A DNA stretch of 64,000 nt from CAMCYM01 sp964405405 (GCA_964405405.1 CAYONT010000007.1:1-64000); one strand, 5' to 3'; shown: positions 1-7,983, counted from the stretch's first letter. A program made the numbers and translations. The notes: generated from the letters alone by a model not told the origin.

Positions 1-591
1 GGGTTCGATGGACAAAATGCCCCAAACCGTCAGCAGGCACAACAAGTCCTCAGCTTCTGCAAAATCGATGCGGGCAATGCGCGCTACCTGCCCGAAGGCC
101 AGCGTCCGCCCCTCGCGCCAAGCCTTGAACAGCTTGCCCACAAACCGGTCGTACCGGAACGCATACCGATCTGCCCGCATTTCGTATTGCCAAACCTTGA
201 CCATCACGGCATTTGCCTTGAGGTTTTGGTCTCCGTGGCGCAGGTAGGCTACCCAGCCTCCTTCCTCGCTGGTGCAGAAGTGCGGGCGCTGGGCGGAACG
301 GGGGATTTGGACTTCCAAAATGGTGCGGTATTCGGTTTTCCAAACCTGCACCTCAAAGGGGACCGCAGGCCGGCAATGGACCTGCGCGGCTTCCTGAATC
401 ATGTGCCACTCCTCCTCCGCTTGGACACCCGCCACTGAGCCATCGTCCCGCACCCCGATGAGCAGCCGGCCCCCGTCCGAATTCGCAAAGGCGACGAGTG
501 TTCGCGCGATTTTCCGGGCGTCATCCACCCGCGTCTTGAAGTCCTGACGCTGGTGCTCACCTTCTTCGATCATCTTCAGGATGTACGACAT
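1..591 (-). CDS. AlbA_2 (Schlafen-type) domain protein, C-terminus cut by window edge
   Basis: An open frame of 197 codons runs from an ATG at 591 to base 1 with no stop, so the C-terminus lies outside the window. The N-terminus starts MSYILKMIEEGEHQRQDFK and continues with RKIARTLVAFANSDGG followed by LLIGVRDDG and a GV. This is the usual signature of the AlbA_2 (Schlafen AlbA-like) putative nucleic-acid-binding domain, residues about 8-130. Many family members are annotated as ATP-binding or HTH proteins because of C-terminal domains not visible here. Function is unknown; a regulatory or nucleic-acid-linked role is inference from the family. It is divergent from rimP. A possible -7 box (TAACTTTG) lies 43 nt upstream. 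Confidence 0.8.
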   Translation of the reverse strand, partial: MSYILKMIEEGEHQRQDFKTRVDDARKIARTLVAFANSDGGRLLIGVRDDGSVAGVQAEEEWHMIQEAAQVHCRPAVPFEVQVWKTEYRTILEVQIPRSAQRPHFCTSEEGGWVAYLRHGDQNLKANAVMVKVWQYEMRADRYAFRYDRFVGKLFKAWREGRTLAFGQVARIARIDFAEAEDLLCLLTVWGILSIEP

Positions 592-634
592 GCGTTGGGG
601 GTCAAGAAGTCCTGGGGTCCCGGTCTCGAAACGA

Positions 635-642
635 CAAAGTTA
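635..642 (-). promoter_or_regulatory. Putative -7 box (TAACTTTG) for the AlbA_2 gene
   Basis: Read on the minus strand this matches the Bacteroidetes -7 consensus TAnnTTTG. No convincing -33 TTG is seen at the expected distance, so the call rests on one box and its position upstream of the start at 591. Confidence 0.35.
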
Positions 643-660
643 CGGAACCCGATGAAGGGC

Positions 661-691
661 TTGGAAAATTGGACAGTCCCATGTACTTTTG
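661..691 (+). promoter_or_regulatory. Promoter of the rimP-nusA-infB operon
   Basis: A -33 TTG at 661-663 and a -7 box TACTTTTG at 684-691 are separated by 20 nt, the Bacteroidetes primary-sigma layout (TTTG / TAnnTTTG). Transcription would start near 697, leaving a leader of about 70 nt before the rimP ATG at 767. Confidence 0.65.
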
Positions 692-715
692 CATCGAATT
701 TTCCGTGAGAATAGC

Positions 716-745
716 AAAGAGGGGTCCACCACCCCTCTTTTTTTT
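716..745 (+). terminator. Perfect hairpin with T-tract in the rimP leader (attenuator candidate)
   Basis: Arms AAAGAGGGGT (716-725) and ACCCCTCTTT (731-740) are perfectly complementary over 10 bp around the loop CCACC, and the T-tract continues to 745. It has the form of an intrinsic terminator. It lies between the proposed promoter and the first gene, and the upstream gene points away, so it is not a read-through stop for another gene. A role as an attenuator is inference. Confidence 0.6.
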
Positions 746-766
746 CCCGCAAATTCGACCCACACC

Positions 767-1234
767 ATGATCCAAGCCTCCCAAATCCGCCAATGGGCCG
801 ACGCTTTCCTCGAAGGAAGCGCGGGCTTTGTTGTGGAAGTGCGTTGCAAGGAGGGCAACATGATCAAGGTTTTTCTGGACAACGACCGGTCCACATCCAT
901 CGAGGACTGCATCGCCCTGAGCCGCCATTTGGAGGCGCAACTGGACCGAGAGGCGGAGGACTTCCAGTTGGACGTCTCCTCACCGGGTCTGGACCAACCG
1001 CTTCAATTGCACCGGCAATACGTGAAGAACGTGGGAAGGCAGGTCGACGTGAAGTGCCGCGATGGCCGCCGGGTCCAGGGTCAACTCACAGCAGCCGACG
1101 CTTCGGGCATCCAGGTGCTCACCCGGGAGAAGGAGCGCATCGAGGGCCGACGGGCAAAGGCCTGGGTCGAAACCACGCACGTTTTCCCTTTCGCAGACAT
1201 TCAATCCACACACGTGGTCATCTCGTTTCAATGA
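767..1234 (+). CDS. rimP: Ribosome maturation factor RimP
   Basis: 155 aa, needed for maturation of the 30S subunit. The sequence has the RimP pattern: an N-terminal alpha/beta domain containing KVFLDNDRSTSIEDCIALSRHLEAQLD and LDVSSPGLDQPL (the SPGLDRPL-type motif, about residues 75-85), then a C-terminal SH3-like domain from about residue 90. I start at the ATG at 767 because it gives the standard MIQASQIRQW N-terminus; an in-frame upstream ATG at 689 would lie inside the promoter box and put the hairpin in coding sequence. First gene of rimP-nusA-infB, with 25 nt to nusA. Confidence 0.93.
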   Translation: MIQASQIRQWADAFLEGSAGFVVEVRCKEGNMIKVFLDNDRSTSIEDCIALSRHLEAQLDREAEDFQLDVSSPGLDQPLQLHRQYVKNVGRQVDVKCRDGRRVQGQLTAADASGIQVLTREKERIEGRRAKAWVETTHVFPFADIQSTHVVISFQ

Positions 1235-1259
1235 TCTATCAAGCAACAACTGTACAGCC

Positions 1260-2345
1260 ATGTCGCAGCTCAATCTGATCGATTCCTTCAAGGAGTTCAA
1301 GGAGTTCAAAAACATCGACCGCGAGGCGATGATGGGCATCTTGGAGGAAGTTTTCCGGGCGATGATCGTCAAGAACTTTGGCGATGCTGACAACTTTGAC
1401 ATCATCATCAACCCGGAAAAGGGCGACTTGGAAATCTGGCGAAACCGGGAGATCGTGGAGGACGGGGAGGTTGAAAATGAAAACACCCAGATCGCCATCT
1501 CCGAAGCGCTGAAAATCGAAAGCGACTTCGAGGTAGGGGAGGAGGTGTCAGAAGAAATCAAGTTGGAGAGCTTCGGTCGGCGGAATGTGTTGGCTTTGCG
1601 TCAGAATTTGGCCGGCCGGATCATGGAGCTGGAGAAGGACGTCATTTACCGGAAGTACAAGGAGCGGGTCGGGGAAATCATCTCGGCGGAGGTATACCAA
1701 ATCTGGAAGCGGGAAATCCTGCTCGTAGACGACGAGGACAACGAATTGGTGTTGCCCCGCGAGAACCAAATCAAGAGCGACTTTTTCAAGAAGGGCGAAT
1801 CCATCAAGGCGGTGGTGGCGGCGGTGGAAATGCGGAACAACCACCCCCGCATCATCCTTTCCCGCACGGCACCGGAGTTTTTGGAGCGTTTGTTCGAACA
1901 AGAAGTTCCGGAGATTTTTGACGGCCTCATCACCATCAAGCGGGTGGTGCGGATGCCNNNNNNNNNNNNNNNNNNNNNNNNNNNNNNNNNNNNNNNNNNN
2001 NNNNNNNNNNNNNNNNNNNNNNNNNNNNNNNNNNNNNNNNNNNNNNNNNNNNNNNNNGTTTCCTTGGCCATCGGCAAGGGCGGAAACAACATCAAGCTCG
2101 CTGGTTTGCTGACCCGCTATGAAATCGATGTCTACCGTGAGGACGAGGATGCCATTGACGACGTGGATTTGAAGGAATTCGCGGACGAAATCGAACCGTG
2201 GATTTTGGAAGAATTCGTGAAAATCGGATTGGATACGGCACGGTCTGTCCTCGCCCTGGAAGAGAATGAATTGGCACAGCGCACGGATTTAGAGGTAGAA
2301 ACCATCCGTGAAGTATTGAAAATCCTGAAGGAAGAGATGGCCTGA
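1260..2345 (+). CDS. nusA: Transcription termination/antitermination factor NusA (interrupted by assembly gap)
   Basis: NusA binds RNA polymerase and RNA and modulates pausing, termination and antitermination. Visible: the N-terminal polymerase-binding domain (MSQLNLIDSFKEFKEFKNID onward), the S1 domain around residues 130-200, and after the gap the second KH domain with its GxxG motif (SLAIGKGGNNIKLA), then an acidic C-terminal tail. A run of 100 N (1958-2057) removes the linker and essentially all of KH1. With the gap as written the protein is 361 aa; bacteroidete NusA is usually about 410 aa, so the true gap is probably about 255 nt and the frame across it is not proven. 56 nt separate it from infB. 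Confidence 0.93.
   Translation: MSQLNLIDSFKEFKEFKNIDREAMMGILEEVFRAMIVKNFGDADNFDIIINPEKGDLEIWRNREIVEDGEVENENTQIAISEALKIESDFEVGEEVSEEIKLESFGRRNVLALRQNLAGRIMELEKDVIYRKYKERVGEIISAEVYQIWKREILLVDDEDNELVLPRENQIKSDFFKKGESIKAVVAAVEMRNNHPRIILSRTAPEFLERLFEQEVPEIFDGLITIKRVVRMXXXXXXXXXXXXXXXXXXXXXXXXXXXXXXXXXXVSLAIGKGGNNIKLAGLLTRYEIDVYREDEDAIDDVDLKEFADEIEPWILEEFVKIGLDTARSVLALEENELAQRTDLEVETIREVLKILKEEMA
1958..2057. other. Assembly gap of 100 N
   Basis: Exactly 100 N, the conventional placeholder for a scaffold join of unknown length. It falls in nusA KH1. The coding frame happens to stay open through it, but the real missing length is probably larger. Confidence 0.99.
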
Positions 2346-2401
2346 TCGCTTCCACCCCCACCGGCCCACCGCCTTATCCCAAGCACCTCCTTACAAGCAG
2401 C

Positions 2402-5400
2402 ATGTCAGACGAAAACAAACAAATGAGACTGGGCAAGGTGTCCCGTGAGTTCAACCTCGGGGTCAACACCATTGTGGAATTTCTTGCCAGCAAGGGCATT
2501 GAGGTGGAGAGTTCTCCCAACGCAAAAATCGACAGCGACATCTATGTCCTGATTCGGGCGAATTTTCAACAGGAGAAAGAGGCAAAGGAGAAGGCACAGA
2601 GTTCCACCCGGGCGATGTCCGAGCGGGAGAGCGTGACGCTGGCTTCTGCGCGGAAGAAGGCACAGGAGGAGGAGGAGATTCAGATTGATTTGTCGGTGTT
2701 CCAGCGGCCGGAGCCGGCACCTGCGCCGAAGGCCGCGCCAGCTCCGAAGGCCGCGCCAGCTCCGAAGGCTGCGTCTGCGCCCAAGGCTGCGCCAGCACCG
2801 AAGGCTGCGCCTGAACCGAAAGCCGAGCCGGCGGCGGCTGCGAAGGCGGTCCCATCCGTGGAGGCGGAGGCGGTAGCTGCGTCCACGGTTGCGCCGGAGG
2901 CTCCGGTTTCGGCCCCTGCACCTGCAGTGACTGCCACGAAAGCCACGGAAGCCACGGCTGCTCCGACTCCGCCGGCGACAGGGGCACCGGAGTCGGCTCC
3001 GACCGCTGCGGCGGCGGAATCACCTGCGGCGCCGGTGGGTTCGGAGGCACCCGCTACGACCGAGACAGTGGCCGCACCCGCCGCCGAAGTCACCCCGGCT
3101 GTACCGGAGTCAGGTGTGGCCGCTGCGGGCGGAGTCAAGGTGGTGGGGAAGGTGGATTTGGCTTCGGTAGGGGGGAAGAAGAAGGCCAAGGGCGCAGCCG
3201 GCATCGATCCGGCGCTTCAGACGCCCACCACCCAGGTGCAACCTGTATTCGTGCCAGCACCTGCACCGGAGCCTCCGGCTGCACCGGTGGTTGAAAAGGA
3301 GGCCACCCGGGAGGTGGAGTTTGTGGAGACGAAGTTTGAAAAGTTGTCAGGCCCGACGGTGTTGGGCAAGATTGAACTGCCGGTCGAGAAGAAGCGCACG
3401 CCGGGCATGGGGGCGGAAGAGGCGAAGCGCAAGCGCAAGCGCATCACCAAGGTGGACGTCGAGAAGACTGCGGCCCGAACGGGGGGTGGAACCACATCCG
3501 CCCCAAGCCGGCCCGGCGATCGGCCAGGAGGGGGTGCGGGTGCCGGAGGAAACCGGGGTCCTGCCAACCGGCGCCCCGAAGTACGCCGCGACGTCAGCCC
3601 GGCCGACATCCAGAAGGAGATCAAGGACACCTTGGCTCGTTTGAGCGGTGGTGGGGCAAAGTCGAAGGCTTCCAAGCTGCGGAAAGCAAAGCGAAGCGCA
3701 GTGCAGGAACGCCATGAGCGGGAGATGGCCCGCCAGCAAGAAGCGGAGAGCGTACTGAAGCTCACCGAGTTCGTGACGGTGGCGGAATTGGCCTCCATGA
3801 TGCAGGTGAGCGTGAACGAGGTCATCTCGGCTTGCATGACCCTGGGCATCATGGTTTCCATCAACCAGCGACTGGATTCCGAGACCATCTCCATCATCGT
3901 GGATGAATTCGGATTTGAGGCGAATTTCGTGAGCGCAGACGTTCAAGAGTCCATCGCGGTGGAGGAGGACAGCGAAGAGGATTTGCTGCCCCGCCCCCCG
4001 ATCGTTACGGTCATGGGACACGTCGACCACGGGAAGACCTCGCTGCTCGACTTCATTCGGAAATCGAATGTCATTTCGGGCGAGGCGGGCGGCATCACGC
4101 AGCACATTGGCGCCTACAGCGTGACCCTTCCCACAGGGGGCAAGATGACCTTCCTGGATACGCCGGGCCACGAGGCCTTCACGGCGATGCGTGCACGTGG
4201 GGCGCAGGTGACGGATTTGGCCATCATTGTGGTTGCAGCAGACGACTCGGTGATGCCACAGACCAAGGAGGCCATCAACCACGCCCAGGCGGCAGGCATC
4301 CCGATGATTTTTGCCATCAACAAGATCGACCGCCCGGGTTCGAATCCCGAGAAGATCAAGCAGGAACTGGCCGAACTAAACATCCTGGTGGAAGACTGGG
4401 GGGGCAAGTTCCAGAGCCAAGAGATCTCGGCGAAATTGGGCTTGAACGTGGAGGAATTGCTGGAGAAGGTGTTGCTCGAAGCGGAACTCCTCAACCTCCG
4501 TGCGAACCCCCGGAAGCGGGCCCTCGGAACGGTCATCGAAAGTTCGCTGGACAAAGGCCGCGGCTACGTGACCACCGTGCTCGTCGAGTCGGGCACGCTG
4601 CGGGTGGGGGATGCGTTGCTGGCAGGCCAGTATTCCGGCAAGGTGAAGGCCATGTTCAACGAGCGCGGGCAGCGCATCGATGAGGCGGGGCCGTCCATCC
4701 CGGTATCGGTGCTGGGCTTTGATGGTGCGCCCAATGCAGGGGACAAGTTCCACGTGTTGGAGGACGAGAAAGAGGCCCGGAACATCGCCACCAAGCGCCA
4801 GCAATTGCAGCGCGAGCAGGGGGTTCGTACCCAGCGCACAGTGACCCTGGAGGAACTGGGTCGCCGGATCGCGGTGGGCGAGTTCAAGGAATTGAACCTC
4901 ATTGTGAAGGGCGACGTGGACGGTTCGATCGAGGCGTTGAGCGATTCGCTGCAGAAGCAATCGACCGAGAAGGTCCAGGTGAACATCATCCACAAGGCGG
5001 TAGGCCAAATCTCCGAATCCGATGTCCTCCTCGCCAGTGCGTCCGACGCCATCATCATCGGCTTCCAAGTGCGCCCCTCCGGTGCCGCACGCAAGCTGGC
5101 TGAGCGGGAAGAGGTGCAAATCAAGTTGTACTCGGTGATTTACAAGGCCATCGAGGAGATGAAGGAAGCGATGGAAGGGTTGCTTTCTGCCAAGATCGAG
5201 GAGCAGATCACCGGTTCGGCCGAAATCCGCGAGACGTTCAAGATTTCCAAAGTGGGCACCATTGCGGGATGTTTCGTCACGGACGGAACCATCAAGCGGA
5301 CCCAGAAGGTTCGTCTCATCCGCGATGGCGTTGTGATTTACACCGGAAACTTGGGCTCGCTCAAGCGCTTCAAGGACGATGTAAAGGAGGTCAACCGCGG

Positions 5401-5503
5401 CTTCGAGTGTGGCTTGAACATCGATCGATTCAACGACATCAAGGTCGGGGACATCGTCGAAGCCTTCGAGGAGGTATCGGTCAAGCAGACCCTGGAGGAC
5501 TAA
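2402..5503 (+). CDS. infB: Translation initiation factor IF-2
   Basis: 1033 aa GTPase that delivers initiator tRNA to the 30S subunit and promotes subunit joining. The N-terminus has an IF2_N-like segment (RLGKVSREFNLGVNTIVEFLASKG), then a long Ala/Pro/Lys-rich linker (about residues 100-340) and a second IF2_N segment near residue 455. The G domain begins near residue 537 with GHVDHGKTS (G1), then DTPGHEAF (G3) and NKID (G4), followed by domains II, III and the C-terminal fMet-tRNA-binding domain ending DIVEAFEEV. The linker includes six 18-bp repeats. Last gene of rimP-nusA-infB; it meets a gene on the opposite strand 15 nt downstream. Confidence 0.97.
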   Translation: MSDENKQMRLGKVSREFNLGVNTIVEFLASKGIEVESSPNAKIDSDIYVLIRANFQQEKEAKEKAQSSTRAMSERESVTLASARKKAQEEEEIQIDLSVFQRPEPAPAPKAAPAPKAAPAPKAASAPKAAPAPKAAPEPKAEPAAAAKAVPSVEAEAVAASTVAPEAPVSAPAPAVTATKATEATAAPTPPATGAPESAPTAAAAESPAAPVGSEAPATTETVAAPAAEVTPAVPESGVAAAGGVKVVGKVDLASVGGKKKAKGAAGIDPALQTPTTQVQPVFVPAPAPEPPAAPVVEKEATREVEFVETKFEKLSGPTVLGKIELPVEKKRTPGMGAEEAKRKRKRITKVDVEKTAARTGGGTTSAPSRPGDRPGGGAGAGGNRGPANRRPEVRRDVSPADIQKEIKDTLARLSGGGAKSKASKLRKAKRSAVQERHEREMARQQEAESVLKLTEFVTVAELASMMQVSVNEVISACMTLGIMVSINQRLDSETISIIVDEFGFEANFVSADVQESIAVEEDSEEDLLPRPPIVTVMGHVDHGKTSLLDFIRKSNVISGEAGGITQHIGAYSVTLPTGGKMTFLDTPGHEAFTAMRARGAQVTDLAIIVVAADDSVMPQTKEAINHAQAAGIPMIFAINKIDRPGSNPEKIKQELAELNILVEDWGGKFQSQEISAKLGLNVEELLEKVLLEAELLNLRANPRKRALGTVIESSLDKGRGYVTTVLVESGTLRVGDALLAGQYSGKVKAMFNERGQRIDEAGPSIPVSVLGFDGAPNAGDKFHVLEDEKEARNIATKRQQLQREQGVRTQRTVTLEELGRRIAVGEFKELNLIVKGDVDGSIEALSDSLQKQSTEKVQVNIIHKAVGQISESDVLLASASDAIIIGFQVRPSGAARKLAEREEVQIKLYSVIYKAIEEMKEAMEGLLSAKIEEQITGSAEIRETFKISKVGTIAGCFVTDGTIKRTQKVRLIRDGVVIYTGNLGSLKRFKDDVKEVNRGFECGLNIDRFNDIKVGDIVEAFEEVSVKQTLED
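2723..2830 (+). repeat. Six tandem 18-bp repeats in the infB linker
   Basis: Six consecutive 18-nt units (2723, 2741, 2759, 2777, 2795, 2813) encode APKAAP or close variants such as APKAAS and EPKAEP. Units differ mainly at third positions. The array lies in the disordered linker and is a likely site of copy-number change. Confidence 0.85.
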
Positions 5504-5518
5504 TCAGCTCCGCCGGGG

Positions 5519-5980
5519 TCATTCGTCGCCCTCCGGCCCGGTTTCTTCATTTGGAACCGGGCCGTGGGGCAGACCCACGGCAGAGGGCAACACCAAGGCA
5601 CTGGGGTATACTTCGAGCCACCGCTCGCGTTCCTTCTCTGCCGACCAACGGTCCCGAAAGTCGCCCACCAGAATCTGGTAATTTGGAGGGAGCGAGGTGA
5701 GGTATACAGGCAAGTGGGTTTGGGTTCGCAGCTGACTCCGCAGCACCCGGGCATCCTGCAGGGTCCCTGTGAAAACCTGGATCCGAAACCCATCACGCTC
5801 CACCGGCGCCTCCCGCCAAGCTTGGGTCAACGCCTCGATGCGCGGATCCCGGATGTGCACCACTTCGACCGGGTTTGGGGCCTGGGCCTGAAGCCCCCCC
5901 CCGAACAGCCCCATGGAAATCCCGCCCACAGCGCCCCCAAGGCGCATGCCAGAAAAGACCCGTTGCATCCTGCAGCTCAT
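5519..5980 (-). CDS. Secreted SPOR-domain protein
   Basis: 153 aa from the ATG at 5980. The first 33 residues form a signal peptide (glycine-rich hydrophobic stretch ending LQAQA). The rest contains a SPOR fold: DGFRIQVFTGTLQDARVLRSQL, then YLTSLPPNYQILVGDFRDRWSAEKERERW, where FRIQVFTG and YQILVGDF are the paired strands. SPOR domains bind denuded peptidoglycan glycan strands, so a periplasmic cell-wall role is likely. The start was chosen because a -7-like TACCTTCG box (5992-5985) ends four nt before this ATG; an internal ATG at 5968 is also possible. It converges on infB. A SPOR gene between infB and actA is common in Flavobacteriia, usually on the same strand; here it is inverted. Confidence 0.8.
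   Translation of the reverse strand: MSCRMQRVFSGMRLGGAVGGISMGLFGGGLQAQAPNPVEVVHIRDPRIEALTQAWREAPVERDGFRIQVFTGTLQDARVLRSQLRTQTHLPVYLTSLPPNYQILVGDFRDRWSAEKERERWLEVYPSALVLPSAVGLPHGPVPNEETGPEGDE
5535..5563. terminator. Strong hairpin at the infB / SPOR convergence
   Basis: Arms GGCCCGGTT (5535-5543) and AACCGGGCC (5555-5563) are perfectly complementary over 9 bp with an 11-nt loop. It lies 32 nt past the infB stop and inside the 3' coding end of the SPOR gene. There is no T-tract on either side, so intrinsic termination is uncertain. Confidence 0.4.
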
Positions 5981-6063
5981 GGGACGAAGGTACACATGCA
6001 ACCTTTTGCCCCTGCCGTGGTTTTAGAGTCAGGGCGTTACATTGCGCCTCCAATCGCATCGCC

Positions 6064-7809
6064 ATGAAGATTTTCACCACGGGACTCCTCGCCCTTCTGA
6101 CTTCGGTCGCCTCATTGGGATTTGCCCAAGGGGAATCAGATTGCACCCCCTACCAGATTCAGTTGTCCACCGAAATGTGGGCGGATGAGGTGAGTTGGTC
6201 GTTGCTCGATGCCGCTGGAACAGCGGTCGCCTCGGGACAAGGGACGACCAACTATTCCCAGCAGGTTCAAACCGTCTGTCTTGCCGACGGATGTTACCTC
6301 CTGCAAATGGAGGACAGCTTCGGAGATGGTTGGAACGGTGCAACTTGGAACATGGCCGTTGAACTGCCCAATGGCACGTGGGAGGTCATTGGGGATGACG
6401 TGACCTTGCCTTCCGGTCATTCGGGAAGTTGGGCCGTGGCTTTGCCGACATCGGGTGCGGATTGCGGAGGTTGGGTTTGGGGATGTACGGACCCTGCCGC
6501 ACCCAACTTCAATCCTGCGGCCAATGTGAACGACGGGTCCTGCTTGCTTCCCTGTGACTGCACGGGCGAACCCGAGGCACCGGTTTGTGCTTACGACCCG
6601 ATCACGGGAGGTTATGAAACGTTTCCCAATGCATGCACGGCTGCGTGCTGGGGGGCCTATGTGGCTTGGAATTTCGATTGCAGTTTGACGCCGCACTACG
6701 GATGCACGGACCCTGCGGCTTTGAATTTCGATGCAGATGCAAACATCGATGACGGTGGGTGCCAGTACTTGCCGACCTGCGGTGCCGGGGAGGAGTTGAC
6801 CGTCCTTCGCTCGCTTTCCACCGCCACCAGCGGTGGGTGGGGTTTGTTGAGCTGGGTGGTTTACGCACCGACAGGTTCCTCTGTTCCGGTGTCAGCTTGG
6901 TACGACAACAACAACGAATTGGTTGAATACCATTGTTTGGCCTCGGAATGTCATACGGTCGTGGTGTACGGCAACTTCAATTCCAACGGCACTTTGGAGG
7001 TCACTGTGGGGGAATCCGTTCCTACATTGTGGACCCTGCCCGCGGGTGAATCCTATGGCACCCTCGTATTGCCCGTTGGCGGATCCACGGATTGCGTCGC
7101 CTTCTTGCCAGGATGTACTGACATCGCGGCCCTGAATTTCAACCCCCAGGCCACCCAGGATGACGGTTCTTGTGAGTATCCCGCCAGTTGTGATGGCGGC
7201 GTGCTCGCTTCGTTCTACTTGTGCACATTCAGCAACGGCGCACATGTGGCGCTGTCCTTGGCGGATGAGACCGGCAACGTGGTGTACGAACAGGAGGGAT
7301 ACAACAACGTGGCCATCGTGTACGAAGATTTGTGCTTGGCACCGGGTTGCTACACGGCGACCATGACCAACGTGGGAGGCGGTACCGGCTGGTACGGAGG
7401 ATACTGGACCTTGAATTTGGGCGGACTCAACATCGTGCACACGGGCTTGGCTCCGGATTCGGTCAGCCAGACCATCGGCTTCGAGATTGGAACAGGCGGT
7501 TGTGGAGAAGAGCTTGTGGCGGGGGGACAGCCCTTCGAGTTTCCGGAACCCATTGCCCTCGTGGCTTGGCCCAATCCCACGGGTGGGGAGTGGGTGGAAT
7601 TCACGGGAAGTGGCTGGGATGCCCAGCTGCCGGTGGTAGTCCAAATCCGGGACCTCACAGGGCGCCTTCAAGTTCAGCGTGAAATCCCCGTCGGAGCGGA
7701 TGCTTCCTTCTGGCGCTTTTCGGTGGCGGATTGGGCAAACGGCATGTACCTCGTGGAGGCGATGCAGGGCAAACAATGGGGCCGCACAAGGTTCATGCGA
7801 ACGCATTGA
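6064..7809 (+). CDS. Secreted multi-domain T9SS protein with Kazal-like domain and GCTDP repeats
   Basis: 581 aa, with a signal peptide at residues 1-21 (MKIFTTGLLALLTSVASLGFA). Order: a domain ending GCYLLQMEDSFGDGWNG (about 25-110); repeat 1 GCTDPAAPNFNPAANVNDGSC (near 140); a Kazal-like cysteine domain (about 165-208, PVCAYDP...FPNACTAAC); repeat 2 starting GCTDPAALNFD (near 213); a beta-rich segment; repeat 3 starting GCTDIAALNFN (near 350); a second GCY-type domain; and a C-terminal T9SS type A sorting domain beginning VAWPNPTGG. Kazal folds usually inhibit serine proteases, but the inhibitory loop here is unverified. It should be exported by the T9SS and anchored or released at the cell surface. 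Function otherwise unknown. A strong terminator follows at 7837. Confidence 0.85.
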   Translation: MKIFTTGLLALLTSVASLGFAQGESDCTPYQIQLSTEMWADEVSWSLLDAAGTAVASGQGTTNYSQQVQTVCLADGCYLLQMEDSFGDGWNGATWNMAVELPNGTWEVIGDDVTLPSGHSGSWAVALPTSGADCGGWVWGCTDPAAPNFNPAANVNDGSCLLPCDCTGEPEAPVCAYDPITGGYETFPNACTAACWGAYVAWNFDCSLTPHYGCTDPAALNFDADANIDDGGCQYLPTCGAGEELTVLRSLSTATSGGWGLLSWVVYAPTGSSVPVSAWYDNNNELVEYHCLASECHTVVVYGNFNSNGTLEVTVGESVPTLWTLPAGESYGTLVLPVGGSTDCVAFLPGCTDIAALNFNPQATQDDGSCEYPASCDGGVLASFYLCTFSNGAHVALSLADETGNVVYEQEGYNNVAIVYEDLCLAPGCYTATMTNVGGGTGWYGGYWTLNLGGLNIVHTGLAPDSVSQTIGFEIGTGGCGEELVAGGQPFEFPEPIALVAWPNPTGGEWVEFTGSGWDAQLPVVVQIRDLTGRLQVQREIPVGADASFWRFSVADWANGMYLVEAMQGKQWGRTRFMRTH

Positions 7810-7836
7810 TTGCAAAGTTCTTAGTCAACGGCAAGG

Positions 7837-7867
7837 GGCCGGAATCCTAGTGGTTCCGGCCTTTTTT
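7837..7867 (+). terminator. Rho-independent terminator after the T9SS protein gene
   Basis: The left arm GGCCGGAA (from 7837) and right arm TTCCGGCC (to 7861) pair perfectly, with a short inner extension, and six T follow. It isolates the upstream gene from the respiratory operon. Confidence 0.9.
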
Positions 7868-7906
7868 ATGCACTTTCCAAGGTTGCAAAACCCACCTGGT
7901 GGCCGC

Positions 7907-7929
7907 TTATTCAGAATGGTTCTGAATAA
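7907..7929. promoter_or_regulatory. Perfect dyad upstream of the respiratory operon (operator candidate)
   Basis: Arms TTATTCAGAA (7907-7916) and TTCTGAATAA (7920-7929) are perfect inverted repeats of 10 bp around TGG. It is AT-rich in a GC-rich region, has no following T-tract, and its centre is about 78 bp upstream of the expected transcription start of actA. The form suits a dimeric regulator; identity of the regulator is unknown. Confidence 0.55.
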
Positions 7930-7983
7930 CTTTTGGGCTGGACTTTGACCTAACAACACGTTCATAAATCAGGCTGCAGTGCG

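Noticed and set aside
2680..3204. Ala/Gly-rich minus-strand open frame opposite infB
   Set aside because: Low-complexity translation of the repeat region on the wrong strand.
5875..6063. N-terminal extension of the T9SS protein at 6064
   Set aside because: The extension overlaps the SPOR gene and lacks signal-peptide features; the ATG at 6064 gives a clean signal peptide.
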